Shown piece after piece: positions 6,486 through 9,706 of a stretch of 9,706 bases of DNA. The stretch is taken from positions 1-9,706 of the forward strand of contig URKV01000067.1 in assembly GCA_900548565.1 (NCBI GenBank). The letters are read 5' to 3'. How positions within the stretch are numbered: the stretch's first letter is position 1; each line of letters opens with the position of its first letter. Origin of the DNA: an uncultured Collinsella sp. Lineage in GTDB: Bacteria > Actinomycetota > Coriobacteriia > Coriobacteriales > Coriobacteriaceae. Position numbers and translations under genes: made by a program. The notes beneath the pieces are model-generated. The model saw only the letters and a list, made by a program, of their open reading frames with translations. It was not told where the DNA came from and made no database searches.

Positions 6486-6519
6486 GCGGACAGCACTTTA
6501 GCACTTGAGTGCTGCCCGC
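6486..6519. terminator. Hairpin between the convergent AIPR-like and HNH genes
   Basis: GCGGACAGCACT (6486-6497) pairs with AGTGCTGCCCGC (6508-6519), 12 positions with one mismatch, around a 10-base loop. It lies midway between the two stop codons and could stop transcripts from both sides. The plus side has no T-run after it; the minus side is followed by a mildly AT-rich stretch (6474-6482). A further arm pair, TGAAGGAG (6419-6426) and CTCCTTCA (6467-6474), lies to the left. Confidence 0.45.
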
Positions 6520-6579
6520 CTGGTTCGCCGAACAAACTTAAACTGCATCGGCACAACGCATCGTTCCGATATATATTTT

Positions 6580-7374
6580 TTAGCCCTTAAACACCATATC
6601 GTTGTGATATTCAATAAACTCCGCCCTAAGACTTGATTGTTTGGGCAGTGTAATTCGCTCACCGTTATAACGCCATAGGTACTCATCTTCGGGCGCCTCG
6701 TGCCCAACCATGCTAGACACTATAATCTTCAAATCCTTCGTTATGGTTATAAGCCCTTGGTCAAATGCCCTATCGTGAAGAGCATTCAAAAGCAATCCGT
6801 TGTCTGGCGCAAGCCTCTCAGTTTTGGGATCGGACGCCTTCCATGGCTTGATGTGGCTTGCTACCAGTAATTTCTGATTCGATAGACCCGTTAAACAGCA
6901 ATGCGAGTTGTAATTAACGAGCAATGTATTACGAAAGAACTGCTGATTAACGCGGGTTGAGATAATCACATCACGATCTCGTCCTTCCGGCAAGCTAGCT
7001 CCAATTGCGTCTTGCAGATCGTCGCTCATCACATCGCCCGAATCAAGTTGATCAAGCTGGCCAAAGAAAGCATCAGCCGCTTCCTCAATCAACTCGTCGC
7101 CACCCGATGAGTACTCCGCCCATACCATCTTGTCCATCTTGCTGGCATTAACCATTCCCACCTTGCCGCGCGCACGACGTCGTTCATCAAACGAAGCGAG
7201 GTTCCATATCTTCAAGGAAACCGCTGTCGGCGTTCTACCGATGGCGCGAGCTAACGTCTGCACGTCCTCACCTTTGTCATCAATCAACCTTGCCGGCAGA
7301 GCAAGGTACAAAAACAACGCCGTCAGGGTTTCTTCCCTCGACCAGTTTTTTCTTCGCTCCGCCATATCGACCAT
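6580..7374 (-). CDS. HNH endonuclease (HNH_2 type) with N-terminal helical domain
   Basis: The product has 264 residues. The C-terminal part is an HNH_2 nuclease: CCLTG (159-163), LVASHIKPW (170-178, H174), then DNGLLLNALHDRAFDQGLI (191-209) with N192 and H200 as the expected metal and catalytic positions. The preceding RVNQQFFRNTLLVNY is the usual lead-in helix. Residues 10-62 (WSREETLTALFLYLALP...TAVSLKIWNLASFD) form the helical, HTH-like domain often found at the front of such nucleases. It should cut DNA; specificity and any modification dependence are unknown. The frame opens at 7374; a second ATG at 7365 gives MAERRKNWSREE, closer to family starts, and GGCGAG lies 9 bases before it. Local GC is low (23 of 60 bases at 6721-6780). 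No methyltransferase accompanies it. It converges on the AIPR-like gene. Confidence 0.88.
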   Translation of the reverse strand: MVDMAERRKNWSREETLTALFLYLALPARLIDDKGEDVQTLARAIGRTPTAVSLKIWNLASFDERRRARGKVGMVNASKMDKMVWAEYSSGGDELIEEAADAFFGQLDQLDSGDVMSDDLQDAIGASLPEGRDRDVIISTRVNQQFFRNTLLVNYNSHCCLTGLSNQKLLVASHIKPWKASDPKTERLAPDNGLLLNALHDRAFDQGLITITKDLKIIVSSMVGHEAPEDEYLWRYNGERITLPKQSSLRAEFIEYHNDMVFKG

Positions 7375-7484
7375 CTCGCCTGCACGTCATTTGCCCAGCG
7401 AGACCAAGATAACCCAAAGTACCCGATTCAAAACTGTCCCGGACGATTCCCCACCGCCACCCAAAAACTCATCCAACGTTAATC

Positions 7485-7512
7485 TTGGCTCAAGAATCGC
7501 TTAATCTATAAC
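7485..7512 (+). promoter_or_regulatory. Candidate promoter of the DUF4342/two-component operon
   Basis: TTGGCT (7485-7490) and TATAAC (7507-7512), 16 bases apart, form a plausible sigma-70 promoter 119 bases before the ATG at 7631. The -35 box lies inside a small dyad, TCTTG-gct-CAAGA (7483-7495), which could be an operator. A competing -10 box, TATAGA, begins a few bases after this one. The rest of the leader is GC-rich and contains the stem CCGGGC/GCCCGG. Confidence 0.35.
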
Positions 7513-7630
7513 CTGCACTATAGAGTTCGACCAAGGGCGGGGCGGCGCCGCGCAACGCAGACCGCCGAACGCAACGCTCGCGCCCGGGCAAATCGCCCGG
7601 CGTCGCGCCCATCGAACGAAAGGACAGGTC

Positions 7631-8173
7631 ATGGACGACCTCGAAAAAGTTGAAACCATCCGCACCAAGTGCAACGTGAGCTACACCGATGCCAAGGCCG
7701 CGCTCGACGCCGCCGACGGCAACGTTTTGGACGCCATCATTTGGCTCGAGTCGCAAGGCAAGACCCAGACCACGTCGGCGCACGCCGCCACCGAGTCCGC
7801 GCCGGTCGACGAACCCTCGGCCGAGATGGTCGCCGCGCAGGCCGCCTACGAGAAGTCGAGCGAAAAGACCGACTTCTCCAAGAAGATGGACAGCGTGTGG
7901 GAGTACCTCAAAAAGCTCTTCCGCCTGAGCCTGGACACCAAGTTTATCGCCACGCGCCGCGATGCGATCATCCTCAACATCCCCATCCTGATCCCCATCA
8001 TCGCCCTGTTTGCCTGGGGCGCCACGATATGGCTGATGCTGATCGGCCTGTTCTTTGGCATGCGTTACCGCATCGATAGCGACGGCGACGTGCCCGGCAG
8101 CATCAACAACCTTATGGATCACGCCGCCGACGCCGCGGACGACATCAAGCAAAATCTGAACGACGACAAGTAA
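7631..8173 (+). CDS. UBA-like/DUF4342 membrane protein
   Basis: The product has 180 residues; the start has a Shine-Dalgarno (GAAAGGA). Residues 4-42 (VETIRTKCNVSYTDAKAALDAADGN then VLDAIIWLE) are a compact three-helix UBA-like domain of the kind also seen in elongation factor Ts. A Pro/Ala-rich linker follows to about residue 80. Residues 85-148 match DUF4342: an amphipathic helix (SVWEYLKKLF), then basic residues and ILNIPILIPII as the start of one or two membrane segments ending FFGMRYRI. The tail is acidic. Function is unknown. It lies 18 bases before a response regulator gene on the same strand, so it is probably co-transcribed with the two-component system. An accessory or output role at the membrane is only an inference. 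The long minus-strand open frame across this region is a shadow of GC-rich coding. Confidence 0.85.
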   Translation: MDDLEKVETIRTKCNVSYTDAKAALDAADGNVLDAIIWLESQGKTQTTSAHAATESAPVDEPSAEMVAAQAAYEKSSEKTDFSKKMDSVWEYLKKLFRLSLDTKFIATRRDAIILNIPILIPIIALFAWGATIWLMLIGLFFGMRYRIDSDGDVPGSINNLMDHAADAADDIKQNLNDDK

Positions 8174-8191
8174 TCGCAAACGGGGGCACGC

Positions 8192-8971
8192 ATGGCACGG
8201 ATCCTGATCGTAGAGGACGAGGAGAAAATCGCCCGCTTTGTGACGCTCGAGCTGGAGCACGAGGGCTACCAGGTGGAACACGCCGCCGATGGCCGCACCG
8301 CCGTGGACCTGGCGCTGGAGCGCAACTACGATCTTATTCTGCTCGATGTGCTGTTGCCGCAGCTCAACGGCATGGAGGTCCTGCGGCGCGTCCGCAAGCA
8401 CAAGGATGTGCCGGTGATAATGGTCACCGCGCGCGATGCCGTGATGGACAAGGTGGCCGGGCTCGATGCCGGCGCCGACGATTACCTGACCAAGCCGTTT
8501 GCGATTGAGGAGCTGTTCGCACGGATCCGCGTGGCGTTGAAGCGCTCGGAGGCCGTGCGGGCGGCTTCGGGCGTTGGCGGCATCGGGACGGGCGCGGTAG
8601 GCGGCACGGGTGTCGGCGCCGGTGCGATACCCCCGGTCAGCGACTCGGCCCAGGCTTCCGCCTCGCCCTCCCCCGCTACGCTCACCGTTGGCTCGGTTGT
8701 GCTCGATCCCGACCGCCGCGAAGTCACGGTCGGAGGCTCGCCCATCGCGCTCACGGCCCGCGAGTTCGACGTTCTCGCCCTGCTTATGGCGCATGCCAAA
8801 ACCGTGCTCACGCGCGAGCGCATCGCGCACGAGGCGCTGGGCTACGAATACGTGGGCGACACCAACAACGTCGACGTGCACATCGCGCATCTACGCGCCA
8901 AGATCGAGGACGCCGGCGGCGCCCGCATCATCCAGACCGTGCGCGGGGTGGGCTATGTCTGCCGCGCGTAA
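8192..8971 (+). CDS. OmpR-family response regulator
   Basis: The product has 259 residues and receives phosphate from a histidine kinase, then binds DNA to control transcription. The receiver domain (1-117) has the acidic pair E8/D9, the phosphoacceptor D52 in LILLDVLLP, T79 in VTA and K101 in TKPF. The winged-helix DNA-binding domain (about 164-259) includes LTAREFDVLALLMAHAKTVL, the recognition-helix region NNVDVHIAHLRAKIE, and the C-terminal hairpin IIQTVRGVGYVCRA. The linker, about 120-163, is unusually long for the family and made of Gly/Ala then Ser/Pro. The Shine-Dalgarno is GGGGG, close to the ATG. The gene overlaps the kinase gene by 17 nt, so the two are translationally coupled. Local GC is very high (45 of 60 bases at 8521-8580). 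Confidence 0.95.
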   Translation: MARILIVEDEEKIARFVTLELEHEGYQVEHAADGRTAVDLALERNYDLILLDVLLPQLNGMEVLRRVRKHKDVPVIMVTARDAVMDKVAGLDAGADDYLTKPFAIEELFARIRVALKRSEAVRAASGVGGIGTGAVGGTGVGAGAIPPVSDSAQASASPSPATLTVGSVVLDPDRREVTVGGSPIALTAREFDVLALLMAHAKTVLTRERIAHEALGYEYVGDTNNVDVHIAHLRAKIEDAGGARIIQTVRGVGYVCRA

Positions 8972-9658
8972 CGCCGAGGCCAAGCGCGTCACCTCCATCG
9001 CCCGCGCCATCAACTGGAGCTATATGTGGCGCCGCCTGATGAGCTACGTTTGGCTCGACCTGCTGCTAGTAGTGATTGTGGCGGCGATCCTTGTCTATGG
9101 ATACAACCAGACGCTGCCCAACGGCGCGTTTACCGCAGGATGGATCCCCAGCGCCACCGTTCGCGGCATGACGCTGACGCCCGCGCGCGGCTGGGACCTG
9201 ACAACGCTCACCTATACCGTCGAGCTTGCGCGTACCACCAAGACTTTCCCCCTCGCGCAGGACCTCGTCACACTATGGCCTCTCTACCTTGTCGTTGTGG
9301 GTTGGCAGGTCATCAGCGTGCTCAACATGCTCGGCGGCGCCCGCCGCGTGCGCCGCACCATGGCGCCGCTCAACGATCTGGCCCTGCGCGTGGACGAACT
9401 CGGCCGCATGCAACTCGCCGGCGGCAAAATGGAAACGCTGGAGCAGGCCATCGAGCGCGCAAGCGTCGACTCGCCGAGCGTCACTACCGGCGACGCCGAC
9501 CTGGCAAGCATCGAGGTCGCACTCAACCGTCTGCTGCGTCAGATGCAAGAGGCCAAGCTGCAGCAGATGCGCTTTGTCAACGACGCGAGCCACGAGCTGC
9601 GCACGCCCATCGCGGTGATTCAGGGCTACGTGAACATGCTCGACCGCTGGGGTAAGGA
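8955..9658 (+). CDS. Sensor histidine kinase, truncated by contig end
   Basis: The chosen start is the ATG at 8955, inside the end of the response regulator gene, with GGGGTG upstream. From there 234 complete genomic codons are present. Membrane segments are at about 28-50 and 107-126, with an extracytoplasmic loop of about 55 residues between them, so the sensor domain is small. A HAMP-like linker runs from about 127 to 200. The HisKA dimerisation helix then begins, with the phosphoacceptor H213 in NDASHELRTPIAVIQGYVNML. The ATPase domain is missing because genomic sequence stops at 9658. The frame continues through adapter bases as a false tail ending CLLYTSPSPRDS, with a stop at 9696-9698; that tail is not part of the protein. 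It should phosphorylate the response regulator encoded just before it; the signal is unknown. Confidence 0.93.
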
Positions 9659-9706
9659 CTGTCTCTTATACACATCTCCGAGCCCACGAGACTCCTGAGC
9701 ATCTCG
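9659..9706 (+). other. Nextera adapter contamination (not genomic)
   Basis: Bases 9659-9677 are the Tn5 mosaic end as read into an Illumina Nextera adapter (CTGTCTCTTATACACATCT). 9678-9692 are the read-2 side adapter (CCGAGCCCACGAGAC). 9693-9700, TCCTGAGC, fits an 8-base i7 index. 9701-9706, ATCTCG, begin the P7 flow-cell sequence. The whole order is that of the synthetic construct, so the contig end is an untrimmed read end. Confidence 0.98.

Noticed and set aside
6323..6556. 77-codon minus-strand frame between the convergent genes
   Set aside because: It overlaps the 3' end of the AIPR-like gene and the intergenic hairpin, and the product shows no domain or coding-like composition.
7490..8890. 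466-codon minus-strand open frame
   Set aside because: It is antisense to the DUF4342 and response regulator genes, which have clear domains. The product (HVDVVGVAHVF...) is typical of antisense reading in GC-rich coding DNA.

Overview
The window looks like chromosomal DNA of a high-GC actinobacterium. The codon bias, the gene families (DUF2207, DUF4342 next to a two-component system, a GluQRS) and the intergenic style are what I would expect of a gut coriobacterium close to Collinsella. That assignment is by family resemblance only; no rRNA or marker gene is present. The window is the end of a contig: its last 48 bases are Nextera sequencing adapter, not genome.

Layout, left to right. (1) 1-1887, minus: most of a DUF2207 membrane protein, with its C-terminus cut off by the window edge. 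(2) 1888-2341: a gene-free stretch holding degenerate GGGAC-type repeats, then a potentially structured RNA with nested stems, a possible pseudoknot and a strong hairpin, and finally a -10 box so close to the next ATG that the transcript is probably leaderless. (3) 2342-3514, plus: glutamyl-Q tRNA(Asp) synthetase (gluQ). Its C-terminal 55 residues are not part of that enzyme; they look like a decayed DUF1778/TacA-type antitoxin joined in frame. (4) 3567-4292 and 4378-4617, minus: a metallophosphoesterase and a small two-helix membrane protein. (5) 4618-5002: an intergenic region with a possible gene remnant on the minus strand, a canonical plus-strand terminator, and a 10-bp inverted repeat whose right arm covers the ribosome binding site of the next gene.

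(6) 5003-7374: an islet of visibly lower GC holding two convergent genes, an AIPR/DGQHR-like protein (plus) and an HNH_2 endonuclease (minus). Both families recur in phage-defence and restriction loci, so this is the best candidate in the window for a poorly described system. (7) 7631-9658, plus: a GC-rich operon of a UBA/DUF4342 membrane protein, an OmpR-family response regulator and a sensor histidine kinase overlapping it by 17 nt. The kinase is cut just after its H-box by the end of the contig.

Functionally, the flanks are ordinary chromosome: envelope protein, tRNA modification, phosphatase and two-component signalling. The accessory signals are the antitoxin remnant after gluQ and the AIPR/HNH islet with its structured leader. 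I saw no tRNA, rRNA, CRISPR array, transposase or integrase.
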